DNA from: CANKJK01 sp040081715
GTDB lineage: Bacteria; Acidobacteriota; Vicinamibacteria; Vicinamibacterales; UBA2999
NCBI GenBank assembly: GCA_040081715.1
Contig: JBEBFY010000008.1
Location: forward strand, 111,483-175,482
Direction of reading: 5' to 3'
DNA length: 64,000 bases
Both the position numbers and the translations under genes were made by a program. Position 1 is the stretch's first letter. Each line of letters starts with the position of its first letter. A model generated the notes under the pieces. The model made no database searches. It was not told the origin of the DNA and saw only the letters and a list, made by a program, of their open reading frames with translations. Of the stretch, positions 9,142 to 20,510 are shown in pieces.

Positions 9142-11673
9142 GTGCCGTTCTGGTCCGACTCGATCGAGACCGTCCTTGCCGACCTCGCCGCCAGGCCCGA
9201 GGGCCTGACCGATGTTGAAGCGAAGCGCCGACGGCAACAGTACGGACCCAATCGCACCGCGATCACGCGCACCACCTCTTCGCTGGCCCTGCTCCTGAAC
9301 CAGTTCCGGAGCCCGCTGGTCCTCCTCCTGCTGTTCGCCATGGCGCTCTCCCTGTTCCTTGGGGAGACGGCCGACGGGGCGATCGTCCTGACCGTCGTCC
9401 TCGGGAGCGCCCTGATGGGCTTCTGGCAGGAGTACCGCGCCGGCAATGCCGTGGCACGCCTTCTGGCGATGGTCAGAACATGCGTGACCGTGCTGCGCGA
9501 CGGCCGTGAACTGGAGGTCTCGCACGACGCCCTCGTGCCGGGGGATGTGATCGTACTGGCCGCCGGGGCGGCCGTCCCCGCAGACTGCCGGATCCTCTGG
9601 TCCACCGATCTGTTCGTGGATGAATCCAGCCTGACCGGAGAGAGCTTCCCCGCCGAAAAGAACGCCGGTGACGTCGCGGCGGCGGCACCGCTGGCCCAGC
9701 GGTCGAACACCCTATTCCAAGGGTCACACGTGGTGAGCGGCATGGGTCGGGCCCTCGTCGTCGGGACCGGCGGCGAGACGGTCTTTGGCAAGGTCGCAGA
9801 ACGGTTGCGCCTGCGGCCGCCGGAAACGGAGTTCGAACGCGGGCTGCGGCGCTTCGGACAGCTGCTGATCCAGATTACGCTCGTCCTGGTCATCGCGATC
9901 TTCGGCATCAACGTGTATCTGGAACGGCCGGCCCTCGATTCCTTCCTCTTCGCGCTCGCCCTCGCCGTCGGCCTGACGCCCGAACTACTGCCCGCCATCG
10001 TCAGCCTCACGCTGGCCCGAGGGGCGCAGCAGATGGCGGCTTCCCGCGTGATCGTGCGGCGCCTGAACTCCATCGAGGACTTCGGCAGCATGAACGTCCT
10101 TTGCTCGGACAAGACGGGCACGCTGACCGAGGGCGTCGTCCGGCTGCATGCGGCGCTCGATCCGGATGGCCACCCAAGCGACGAGGTCCTCCTTCACGCG
10201 CAGCTCAACGCCTGCTTCGAATCGGGCTTCGCGAACCCGATCGACCTGGCTCTGCGGGCCCTGCCGTGCCCAGCCCTCAACGCCTACGCGAAGGTGGACG
10301 AGGTGCCCTACGACTTCATTCGCAAGCGGCTGAGCGTCGTCGTGGAGGAGGCACCGGCGGCCAGTACGGTCCGGCACACCATGATCACGAAGGGCGCGCT
10401 GCGGAACGTCCTTGCGGTGTGCGCCACCGCGCGAGTCACGGCTCCGGACGGCACGGCGCGCCTCGTACCGACGGCCGACGTGGACGCCGCCCTGCAGGCG
10501 CACTTCGAGAGCTACAGCGAACAGGGCTATCGCGTGCTCGGCGTCGCGATCCGTGACGTCACGGGTGACCCGATCATCAACAAGGACGACGAGCAGCAGA
10601 TGACCTTCACGGGGTTCCTCCTGCTCGAGGATCCGCCGAAGTCCGGGGCGCTGGAGGCCGTGACCGACCTGCGGCGGCTTGGCGTGGCCCTCAAGATCAT
10701 TACCGGAGACAACCGTCTCATCGCCGGCCAGCTGGGGCGTCACATGGGGCTGGAACAGCCGGTCATGCTGACCGGTGAGCAGCTTCGGGGCCTCAGCGAC
10801 ACCGCGCTGCTGCAGCGTGTCGGCGAGGTGGACATCTTCGCGGAGACCGAGCCAAACCAGAAGGAGCGGATCCTGCTGGCACTCCGCAAGGCCGGCAACG
10901 TGGTCGGCTATCTGGGCGACGGCATCAACGACGCGAGCGCGCTCCACGCCGCGGACGTCGGGATCTCGGTGGAGAGCGCCGTGGATGTCGCCAGGGAGGC
11001 GGCCGACATCGTGCTCCTGGAGCACGACCTGAGTGTCATCGCACAGGGCGTGAGGCTGGGCCGGCAGACCTTCGCCAATACGATGAAGTACGTATTCATC
11101 ACCACCAGCGCGAACTTCGGCAACATGGTCAGCATGGCCGGGGCTTCGCTCTTTCTCCCGTTCCTTCCGCTGCTGCCGAAGCAGATCCTGCTCAATAACT
11201 TCCTGTCCGACGTTCCCTCGATGACCATCGCGACCGACAGCGTCGACCGCGAGCAGGTGGATCGTCCCCGGCGCTGGAACATCCGCTCCGTCCGGGTCTT
11301 CATGCTGGTCTTCGGACTGGTCAGCTCGGTGTTCGACTACCTGACGTTCGGCGCGCTGCTCTACTGGTTGCGCGCCACCGAACAGCAGTTTCAGACAGGA
11401 TGGTTCATCGAGTCACTGATGACGGAGTTGTTCATCGTGCTCGTCATCCGGACCCGAAAGCCCTTCCTTCGCAGCAGGCCCGGCACCTTGCTGCTCACCG
11501 CCACGCTTGCGGTGGCTGGCTTCACCGTCATCCTTCCCTACACCGCCTTCGGTGTGCTCTTCGGGCTGGCGCCGCTGCCGGTCTCTTTCGTCCTGTTACT
11601 GCTCGGAATCACTGCGGGGTACCTCGCGGCAAGCGAGCTGGTGAAGGGCTGGTTCTTCAGGCGGTTTGCGTAG
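9142..11673 (+). CDS. mgtA: Magnesium-translocating P-type ATPase (MgtA/MgtB type)
   Basis: 843 residues, close to E. coli MgtA (898). It carries TGES in the actuator domain, the phosphorylated Asp323 in SDKTGTLTEG, the GDGINDASAL hinge, and the P3B-specific M4 sequence GLTPELLPAIVSLTLARGA, which distinguishes Mg pumps from Ca pumps. The family drives inward Mg2+ transport under Mg limitation. The leader upstream is only 55 nt, with no room for a mgtL-type or M-box leader. The start codon is GTG 9142. Confidence 0.92.
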   Translation: MPFWSDSIETVLADLAARPEGLTDVEAKRRRQQYGPNRTAITRTTSSLALLLNQFRSPLVLLLLFAMALSLFLGETADGAIVLTVVLGSALMGFWQEYRAGNAVARLLAMVRTCVTVLRDGRELEVSHDALVPGDVIVLAAGAAVPADCRILWSTDLFVDESSLTGESFPAEKNAGDVAAAAPLAQRSNTLFQGSHVVSGMGRALVVGTGGETVFGKVAERLRLRPPETEFERGLRRFGQLLIQITLVLVIAIFGINVYLERPALDSFLFALALAVGLTPELLPAIVSLTLARGAQQMAASRVIVRRLNSIEDFGSMNVLCSDKTGTLTEGVVRLHAALDPDGHPSDEVLLHAQLNACFESGFANPIDLALRALPCPALNAYAKVDEVPYDFIRKRLSVVVEEAPAASTVRHTMITKGALRNVLAVCATARVTAPDGTARLVPTADVDAALQAHFESYSEQGYRVLGVAIRDVTGDPIINKDDEQQMTFTGFLLLEDPPKSGALEAVTDLRRLGVALKIITGDNRLIAGQLGRHMGLEQPVMLTGEQLRGLSDTALLQRVGEVDIFAETEPNQKERILLALRKAGNVVGYLGDGINDASALHAADVGISVESAVDVAREAADIVLLEHDLSVIAQGVRLGRQTFANTMKYVFITTSANFGNMVSMAGASLFLPFLPLLPKQILLNNFLSDVPSMTIATDSVDREQVDRPRRWNIRSVRVFMLVFGLVSSVFDYLTFGALLYWLRATEQQFQTGWFIESLMTELFIVLVIRTRKPFLRSRPGTLLLTATLAVAGFTVILPYTAFGVLFGLAPLPVSFVLLLLGITAGYLAASELVKGWFFRRFA

Positions 11674-11742
11674 CCGCGCGCCACGTGCCCGCGAACGGAC
11701 GCCCTCTCGGGATCTCGCGGGACTGAACTGATTTCCTGAAGA

Positions 11743-11781
11743 CCCAATTTTGACCGGCACGGTTCTGCGGTAACAATTGGG
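11743..11781 (+). promoter_or_regulatory. Probable promoter of the cold-shock gene, flanked by inverted repeat
   Basis: TTGACC (11750-11755) and TAACAA (11771-11776) with a 15-nt spacer resemble sigma-70 -35 and -10 boxes. A perfect 7-nt inverted repeat (CCCAATT 11743-11749, AATTGGG 11775-11781) brackets them and could be an operator or an RNA structure. This is a reading by eye only. Confidence 0.4.
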
Positions 11782-11820
11782 GGTGTTTCGCGGGACGTGG
11801 ATCTCAAGGAGAGACGACAA

Positions 11821-12024
11821 ATGGCTCTAGGCACGGTGAAGTGGTTCAATGACTCCAAGGGTTTCGGCTTTGTGACGCCAGACGAGGGTGGTGAAGATGT
11901 GTTCGTACACTTCTCGGCCATCAGCATGTCTGGTTTCAAGAGTCTGAAGGAAGGCCAACGCATTACCTTCGACATTGTCGACGGTGCGAAGGGCAAGCAG
12001 GCCGCGAACGTGCAGGCTGCTTAG
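11821..12024 (+). CDS. Cold-shock domain protein (CspA family)
   Basis: 67 residues, the full length of a single cold-shock OB-fold. RNP1 (KGFGFVTP) and RNP2 (DVFVHF) are intact. It begins MALGTVKWFN as in CspA/CspE homologues. An AAGGAGAG ribosome-binding site precedes ATG 11821. The product binds single-stranded RNA/DNA and acts as an RNA chaperone or antiterminator. The leader is short (about 40 nt from the predicted promoter), unlike the long leader of E. coli cspA, so RNA thermosensing of that kind is unlikely. Confidence 0.96.
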   Translation: MALGTVKWFNDSKGFGFVTPDEGGEDVFVHFSAISMSGFKSLKEGQRITFDIVDGAKGKQAANVQAA

Positions 12025-12072
12025 AACGGCAGAACTGCCGAGCCGCCAACGAACGGGCGTCAGCGAATGAGT

Positions 12073-12146
12073 TGGCTGGGACGCAGGGATTCGAACCCCA
12101 ATAACCTGCTCCAGAGGCAGGTGTCCTACCGTTGAACGACGTCCCA
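12073..12146 (-). tRNA. tRNA-Gln (anticodon CTG)
   Basis: Read on the minus strand: acceptor TGGGACG pairs with CGTCCCA, the anticodon arm CCTGC-CTCTGGA-GCAGG gives CTG, and the T-arm GGGGTTCGAATCCCT is followed by discriminator G and an encoded CCA (12075-12073). It decodes CAG. Confidence 0.96.
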
Positions 12147-12222
12147 ACACGGCAGAGCCCCGAAGGGCTGTGCCAAACCGCAATTGTATCGGTTGGGGGT
12201 ATCAACCGGCAAGGGAACTGCC

Positions 12223-12247
12223 GGGAGTGGGCGCCTTGCCCACTCCC
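12223..12247 (-). terminator. Strong hairpin after the KGG gene
   Basis: A perfect 10-bp stem (GGGAGTGGGC / GCCCACTCCC) with a 5-nt loop lies 15 nt beyond the stop codon of the minus-strand KGG gene and before tRNA-Gln. No clear U-run follows, so termination efficiency is uncertain. Confidence 0.6.
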
Positions 12248-12262
12248 AGCGGCTGTTTCGGA

Positions 12263-12478
12263 TTAGCTGGCGGCGGCAAGAGCGGTCTGCGATACCGCCG
12301 TCTGTTCCTTGCGGCGCTTGGCGCTGGCGGCGCCACCCTTGCGGCCGGCCTGACTGGCTTCTTCGCTGGTCCACATGTGCGCCGTGCCCTTGACGTGGGC
12401 GGCCCGGCCGCCCTTCGACGACACCTCCCGCCGCTGTGACTGGTCAAGCGACGCAAATCCCCTGTTTTCGATCCCCAT
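12263..12478 (-). CDS. KGG-repeat small basic protein (stress-protein-like)
   Basis: 71 residues starting MGIENRGFASLD at ATG 12478. It contains two KGG motifs (SSKGGRAAH and AGRKGGAAS) around a HMWTSEEASQ segment. This is the layout of the small KGG or GsiB/YciG-like stress-inducible proteins, which are hydrophilic and probably disordered. The biochemical role of the family is not known. It is flanked by a strong hairpin downstream and the gltX terminator region upstream, so it is probably transcribed alone. Confidence 0.78.
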   Translation of the reverse strand: MGIENRGFASLDQSQRREVSSKGGRAAHVKGTAHMWTSEEASQAGRKGGAASAKRRKEQTAVSQTALAAAS

Positions 12479-12613
12479 TGTGATGCTCCGTGTTGCGCGC
12501 ACGATGCGCGTTCGACCCGGATAGTGCAACCAAAATGCCACACCTGATCCAGCCGGATCATGCGTGACCAGGCCTGATTTGAGGGGATCCGCAGGCGCCA
12601 GCCCACCGAAAGA

Positions 12614-12630
12614 TCCGCACAGGCTGCGGA
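12614..12630 (-). terminator. Terminator hairpin after gltX
   Basis: A 6-bp stem (TCCGCA / TGCGGA, loop CAGGC) begins 3 nt past the gltX stop. On the minus strand it is followed by TCTTTC. On the plus strand the same stem is followed by GTTTT, so it could work in both directions. Confidence 0.55.
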
Positions 12631-12633
12631 GTT

Positions 12634-14079
12634 TTATCGGGTGAGGTAGGCGCCGAGGTGCTGGAGCCGGGCCCGCACCCGGCTATGTCCGAGGAGCACC
12701 AGGACCTCGAAGATGCCCGGGCTCGTCGTCCGGCCGGTCATGGCCACCCGGGCAAGGTGAATCAGCTCACCGGCCTTGACGCCCTTGTCCGCGGCCGCCT
12801 GTCGGATGGCGGCCTCGACGGCGGCCTCGTCGAACGGCTGCACCGCGCCAAGCACGGCCTGCAGCGTGGCCACGTGCGCCGCAGCCGCTGGAGACTGCAG
12901 GTGCTTCGTCTGAGCGTCTGCCTCGTACTCGACCTGCTCCACGAGGAAGGGCCGCGCCTGCTCCACGAAGTCGGTCAGGCGCTTCGCACGGGGCTGAAGG
13001 AGCGCCATCAGCCGCGCCATCCAGGCCGGGTCGGGGTTCGGCGTGAGACCCGCCTCGTGTAGCAACGGACTCACCATGTCCACCAGCCGCGCAGCGGGCA
13101 ACCGGGCGATGTACTGCCCGTTCATCCAGTCCAGCTTCTCGGTGTTGAAGACGGCGTTGCCGCCGCTGATGCCGGTGAAATCGAAGGCGTCGACCAGCTC
13201 GGCACGCGTCATCAGTTCGCGGTCACCCCCGGGTGACCAGCCCAGGAGCGCGAGGAAGTTCACCATCGCCTCAGGGAGATACCCGGCACGGGCGTACTCC
13301 GTGACGGAGGTGGCGCCATGCCGCTTGCTGAGCCGCTTCTTGTCCTGGCCGAGGATGAGCGGCACGTGGGCGAATGCGGGCGGCTCCGCGCCCAGCGCAT
13401 GGAACAGCAGCAGGTGCTTCGGCGTGTTCGAGATATGGTCGTCGCCGCGCACGACGTGCGTGATCCCCATCTCCGAGTCGTCCACCACGACCGAGAGGTG
13501 ATACGTCGGCTGCTGATCGGAGCGCAGGATGACGAAGTCCTCGATGGTGGCGCCGTCTACCTCGATGGGGCCGTGCACCTGGTCGTCGAAGCCGACGACA
13601 CCTTCAGGCACCTTGAACCGGACGGCACGGAGGGCGTTGGCAGCGTCAAGTGCAGCCCTCTGTTCGGGCGTGAGAGCGAGGCAGGCGCGGTCGTACTTCC
13701 ACGCGGACCCAGCCTGCTCCGCGCGTTCGCGTTCCTGGCGCAAGCGGTCGCCGGTGCAATAGCAGTGGTACGCGTGCCCCTCCACGACGAGCCGCGCGGC
13801 CGCGGCCCGGTAGCGGTCCAGGCGCTGCGACTGGAGGTACGGCGTGTGCGGCCCCTCGACCCCTGGGCCTTCATCCCAGTCGATCCCCAGCCAGCGCAGG
13901 CCGTCGAGGATGCCCGTGATCATCTCCGCCGACGAGCGCTCCAGATCCGTGTCCTCGATGCGGAGGATGAACGTGCCGCCGTGCCGGCGGGCATACAGCC
14001 AGTTGAAGAGGGCCGTTCTGGCGCCGCCGACGTGCAGGTAGCCGGTAGGCGACGGGGCGAAGCGTACGCGGGGAATCAC
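12634..14079 (-). CDS. gltX: Glutamyl-tRNA synthetase
   Basis: 481 residues, normal for a bacterial discriminating or non-discriminating GluRS. The class-I HIGH-type motif is in FAPSPTGYLHVGGARTA (residues 7-23) and the KMSKS-type loop is KKRLSKRHGA. The catalytic Rossmann fold is followed by the helical anticodon-binding domain. ATG 14079 starts two residues ahead of the conserved VRFAPSPTG. No gatCAB genes are in the window, so whether it also charges tRNA-Gln cannot be judged. It is a single gene with its own terminator hairpin. Confidence 0.97.
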   Translation of the reverse strand: MIPRVRFAPSPTGYLHVGGARTALFNWLYARRHGGTFILRIEDTDLERSSAEMITGILDGLRWLGIDWDEGPGVEGPHTPYLQSQRLDRYRAAAARLVVEGHAYHCYCTGDRLRQERERAEQAGSAWKYDRACLALTPEQRAALDAANALRAVRFKVPEGVVGFDDQVHGPIEVDGATIEDFVILRSDQQPTYHLSVVVDDSEMGITHVVRGDDHISNTPKHLLLFHALGAEPPAFAHVPLILGQDKKRLSKRHGATSVTEYARAGYLPEAMVNFLALLGWSPGGDRELMTRAELVDAFDFTGISGGNAVFNTEKLDWMNGQYIARLPAARLVDMVSPLLHEAGLTPNPDPAWMARLMALLQPRAKRLTDFVEQARPFLVEQVEYEADAQTKHLQSPAAAAHVATLQAVLGAVQPFDEAAVEAAIRQAAADKGVKAGELIHLARVAMTGRTTSPGIFEVLVLLGHSRVRARLQHLGAYLTR

Positions 14080-14109
14080 CTGACGATTATTCCATCGGGA
14101 GCCGTCAGG

Positions 14110-15186
14110 TCAGCGCGGGGCGTCGCTGATCGCGTAGAGGTAGTACATGCGGCCTCCAGCCGACGCGGGCGACGCGAACACATTGGGCACGCCCTCGAGC
14201 CGCTGGTTCTGAAAGATCGGCTTGCCCGTCCTGGCTTCAAACGCCGACAGCACGCCGGAGTTCGTCTTGAGAAAGTAGAGGACGCCGTCGACCAGGATCG
14301 GCGATGGCACATAGGGTGTGTCGCGGTCGAAGGACCAGACCACGGCCTCGGTGCCGTCGATCACGCCCTTGGCTTTGTCCAGCCGGATCGCGCGCAGGTC
14401 GTTGCCCTGGAAGCCGCTCATCAGGTAGACCATCTCGTCGTCGTAGACGGGCGAGGGAATCGGATTCAGCGGCGTGGCCCACGTGTCGATCTCCTTGCGC
14501 GGCTGGCGCCACAGCTCCTTGCCGTCGCGGGCGTCGAGCGCCACGACGAACGACTCACCGTTCAGGTGGTCCCATACGACCACGAGCGTGTTGCCGAGGA
14601 GGACGGGCGTGGACCCTTCACCGAACTGGTTCCGCATCCGCTTCTTGGCGAGGTCCTTCTTCCAGAGCAGCTTGCCCTGGAGCGTGTAGGCGTAGAGGCC
14701 GAAGGACTCGAAGTAGGCGAACAGCCGCTGACCGTCCACGATCGGCGACCCCGATGCCCAGCTGCCGTTATCCACGTGCGCGGCCTCGTGGGGCTCGACC
14801 TCGTTGGCCACCTGTTGCCACGCCGTCTTGCCGGTTTTCCGGTTGATGGCCATCACCACGAAGCGGTGCACGCCGCGTGAGGCCAGCGTGCCACGTGGTG
14901 CGTGCTGCGCGTCGCCGTCGATGCCCATGGGGATCGCCGTCGTCAGGAACAGGTGGTCGCCCCAGATGACCGGCGTGGAATGACCGCGCCCAGGGATCTC
15001 GACTTTCCAGCGGATGTTCTTCGCCTCGCTCCACTCGGTGGGCGGGTTCGCCGTGCGGGACATGCCGTTGGCGGAGGGTCCACGCCACTGCGGCCAGAAT
15101 CGCTCGGCCTCCGGCGATTGGGCAGGGAGCGTGACCATCGTGGTCATCATGGCCAGAACGCCGGCGGCACACAGAGTGGGACGCAT
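14110..15186 (-). CDS. Secreted PQQ-binding-like beta-propeller protein
   Basis: About 358 residues from ATG 15186 (an upstream ATG at 15204 adds six). A signal peptide covers about the first 22 residues, ending near LPAQS. The mature protein opens with the WPQWRGPSANGMS signature of the PQQ-binding-like propeller family and has repeated WxWKxxIPG or GKxLW blades (GKTAWQQV, GKLLWKKDL, GKELWRQP). Acidobacterial and planctomycetal genomes carry many of these without proven PQQ binding or enzymatic activity. It lies 30 nt downstream of gltX's start on the same strand, so it may read into gltX. Confidence 0.88.
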   Translation of the reverse strand: MRPTLCAAGVLAMMTTMVTLPAQSPEAERFWPQWRGPSANGMSRTANPPTEWSEAKNIRWKVEIPGRGHSTPVIWGDHLFLTTAIPMGIDGDAQHAPRGTLASRGVHRFVVMAINRKTGKTAWQQVANEVEPHEAAHVDNGSWASGSPIVDGQRLFAYFESFGLYAYTLQGKLLWKKDLAKKRMRNQFGEGSTPVLLGNTLVVVWDHLNGESFVVALDARDGKELWRQPRKEIDTWATPLNPIPSPVYDDEMVYLMSGFQGNDLRAIRLDKAKGVIDGTEAVVWSFDRDTPYVPSPILVDGVLYFLKTNSGVLSAFEARTGKPIFQNQRLEGVPNVFASPASAGGRMYYLYAISDAPR

Positions 15187-15265
15187 CAGGAACCTCGGCG
15201 CCAATCCTACCCGGCCCGCGACACGTGCGTTTGACCAGCACCAGGCGGCTCACTACGATGCCGCC

Positions 15266-16186
15266 ATGGCTGCACACCGGGTCGTTCTGCTCGCCGTGGC
15301 GCTGGCCGCGACCGCCTGCCGTTCCGCTCCGGTGGCCGCGCCCGACGTCTCGCCAGAGGCGGCGCGCCAACAGGCTGAAACCTGGCGCGCCAAGCACGAG
15401 GTGGACTACCGGCGCGACTACGTCACGATTGCCGGCCTGCACTTCCTGAAGGAGGGGCCGCAATCGGCTGGGAGCGACGCCGCCAGTGACGTGGTGCTGC
15501 CGGCAGGCGCACCCGCCACACTCGGGCGTTTCGTGCTGACGGGCGAGGCCGTGCGGTTCGAGCCGGACGCCGCCGCCAATGTGACGCTGGGCGCTCAGCC
15601 GGTGACGACGCCGGTCGTGCTCGCCGACGATGGCGCACCGAAGGCCGACGAACTCTCCGCCAGCGGCATCAGGATGGTGGTGCACCGGAGCGGCGTGCGA
15701 AAGTCGCTCCGCGTGTGGGATCCCGAGGGGCCCATGGCCACAGGCTTCCTGGGCTTCCGCTGGTTCGACATCCAGCCCGCCTACCGCGTAGTCGGTCGAT
15801 TCATCCCGGACACTGCGCCCCGGACGGTCCAGACCCTGAATACCTTCGGGGACCTGGACGAGTACACGACGGAGGGCGTCGTGGAGTTCACGCTGAACGG
15901 CCAGACGCTGCGCCTGCGCCCCTTTACCACGCGGCCGAAGCGCTTCTACTTCGTGTTCAGGGACGGCTCGAGCGGGAATGAAACCTACGCCGCGGCGCGC
16001 TTCCTCTATGCGGACCTGCGGGACGACGGGACGACGGTGCTCGACTTCAACCAGGCGTACAACCCGCCCTGCGCCTTCAACCCGTTCACCACGTGCCCGC
16101 TGCCCCTACAGGAGAACCGGCTGACAGTGAAGATCCTCGCGGGCGAGCGGGCCTACCCCGCCCACGTGGAGCTGCCGCGTTCGTAG
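15266..16186 (+). CDS. DUF1684 lipoprotein
   Basis: 306 residues. The N-terminus MAAHRVVLLAVALAATAC is a lipoprotein signal with Cys at the lipobox. The rest is a DUF1684 domain: EVDYRRDYVTIAGLHFL near the start and the diagnostic C-terminal CAFNPFTTCPLP followed by ENRLTVKI. DUF1684 function is unknown; the conserved Cys-Pro-Phe stretch suggests a metal- or ligand-binding site. ATG 15266 is chosen because the signal peptide starts there, although the frame is open upstream. It is divergent from the PQQ-like gene. Confidence 0.88.
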   Translation: MAAHRVVLLAVALAATACRSAPVAAPDVSPEAARQQAETWRAKHEVDYRRDYVTIAGLHFLKEGPQSAGSDAASDVVLPAGAPATLGRFVLTGEAVRFEPDAAANVTLGAQPVTTPVVLADDGAPKADELSASGIRMVVHRSGVRKSLRVWDPEGPMATGFLGFRWFDIQPAYRVVGRFIPDTAPRTVQTLNTFGDLDEYTTEGVVEFTLNGQTLRLRPFTTRPKRFYFVFRDGSSGNETYAAARFLYADLRDDGTTVLDFNQAYNPPCAFNPFTTCPLPLQENRLTVKILAGERAYPAHVELPRS

Positions 16187-16229
16187 CCCGGCCCGTCACC
16201 CTCGCCAAGCCAGAGAGGCCGGGGCCTGG

Positions 16230-19321
<3,092 letters not shown>

Positions 19322-19325
<4 letters not shown>

Positions 19326-20494
19326 TTGCCGGCCCCGAACTCGGTCCCGAAGAGCTCAGCCGCCCCGGCCGTGACCACCCGCGTGCCAGGAGCCGGGCCC
19401 TGGTCGAGCACGGCCACATCCTCGACCGCATCAACCACCGACACCCGGCGCCGTACGAATACGTGGTCCGGGCGCGCCTCGTACACCCAGCTTCCGCCGT
19501 TGGCGTCGTAGAGCAACGCCGCGCGCGGCACGACCAGGCTGCGCGTCGCGGCGGTGAGCGGAAGGCGGACGGAGACACGCTCTCCCGGGCGGAGCGCTCC
19601 ACCTGGATTGACGATGGCGTAGTAGAGATCGACCGCCGCCGTGGACGGGTCCGCCGAGGGCGGGGCCTGCACGGGGTTCGCCGTCATGCCCGCACCTGTT
19701 CCCGTGCCACCGAGCGGCAGGATGCGCACCGGCGCCCGGCGGTCCACCTGCGCAAGGTCGCCGGCATAGAGCGGTACACGGACCCACACGGAATCCAGCC
19801 GCACCAAATCAAAAAGCGGTGCGCCGTTCGCCACGGCCTGTCCCGGACCCACATAGGCGGCCTGGACGACCGCGGCCGCAGGGGCCGTGAGCGCCAGCCC
19901 TCCGAATTCGTTGACACCGCGTGCCGCGAGCGCCAGGCGGTCCCGCGCCGCCTTGAGCGCCGCATCGGCCACGGCCAGGTCGGCCTGTGCCTCTTCGGCG
20001 GCCCGCTGACTGCCCGCACCCTCAGCGGCCAGCTTCGTGGCCCGGGCCTGCCGCTGCGCCGCCAGCACGTGCCGGCCGGCCGCTTCGTTGACGGCGCGTT
20101 CCGCCTCGACCCGCACGTCGCGGTCGGCCGGCGCCAACGGCACGAGCCGGGCAAGCGTGGCGCCTTGCGTCACGGTCGAGCCGACAGCGGGACCGCGCTC
20201 GGCATCCAGCGTGCCGGCGAAGGGCGCCGTGATCGTGATTTGCGCGCCACCGGCCGGAACCACGTCTCCCCCAAGCACGCGACTGCGGGTCACGCCGCGC
20301 TCCTCTACTGGAGCCGTCTCGATGCCCAGCCTCGTCACTGCCTCAGGCGTGAGTGTGATCGTCGTGAGCGAGGCCTCGGTCACGGACTTCGTCACCGTGG
20401 CAGCCTTGACTGGGGGTGCGGGCGCGGCGCTGTCCCCACTGCACGCTGCCATCGCGAGCGGCAGGCACAACAGCGGAAGCATGCGTCGGCGCAT
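19322..20494 (-). CDS. RND efflux periplasmic adaptor (membrane fusion protein)
   Basis: 390 residues from ATG 20494. The N-terminus (MRRRMLPLLCLPLAMAAC) is a lipoprotein signal. The body has the lipoyl/beta-barrel layout of MFPs: the TAPFAGTLDAERGPAVGSTV half-lipoyl hairpin, an Ala-rich alpha-hairpin (about residues 150-215), the second lipoyl half (LTAPAAAVVQAAYVGPGQ), and the barrel PLYAGDLAQVD. It has no extra N-terminal metal-binding domain of the CusB type. It overlaps the permease by 4 nt and follows the outer-membrane factor by 16 nt. Confidence 0.92.
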
Positions 20495-20510
20495 CGCGCC
20501 CGGTCGGCGT

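Noticed and set aside
16187..16223. CCCGGCC...GGCCGGG inverted repeat between DUF1684 and RND genes as terminator
   Set aside because: The loop would be 23 nt long and there is no U-run; noted in the permease entry only.
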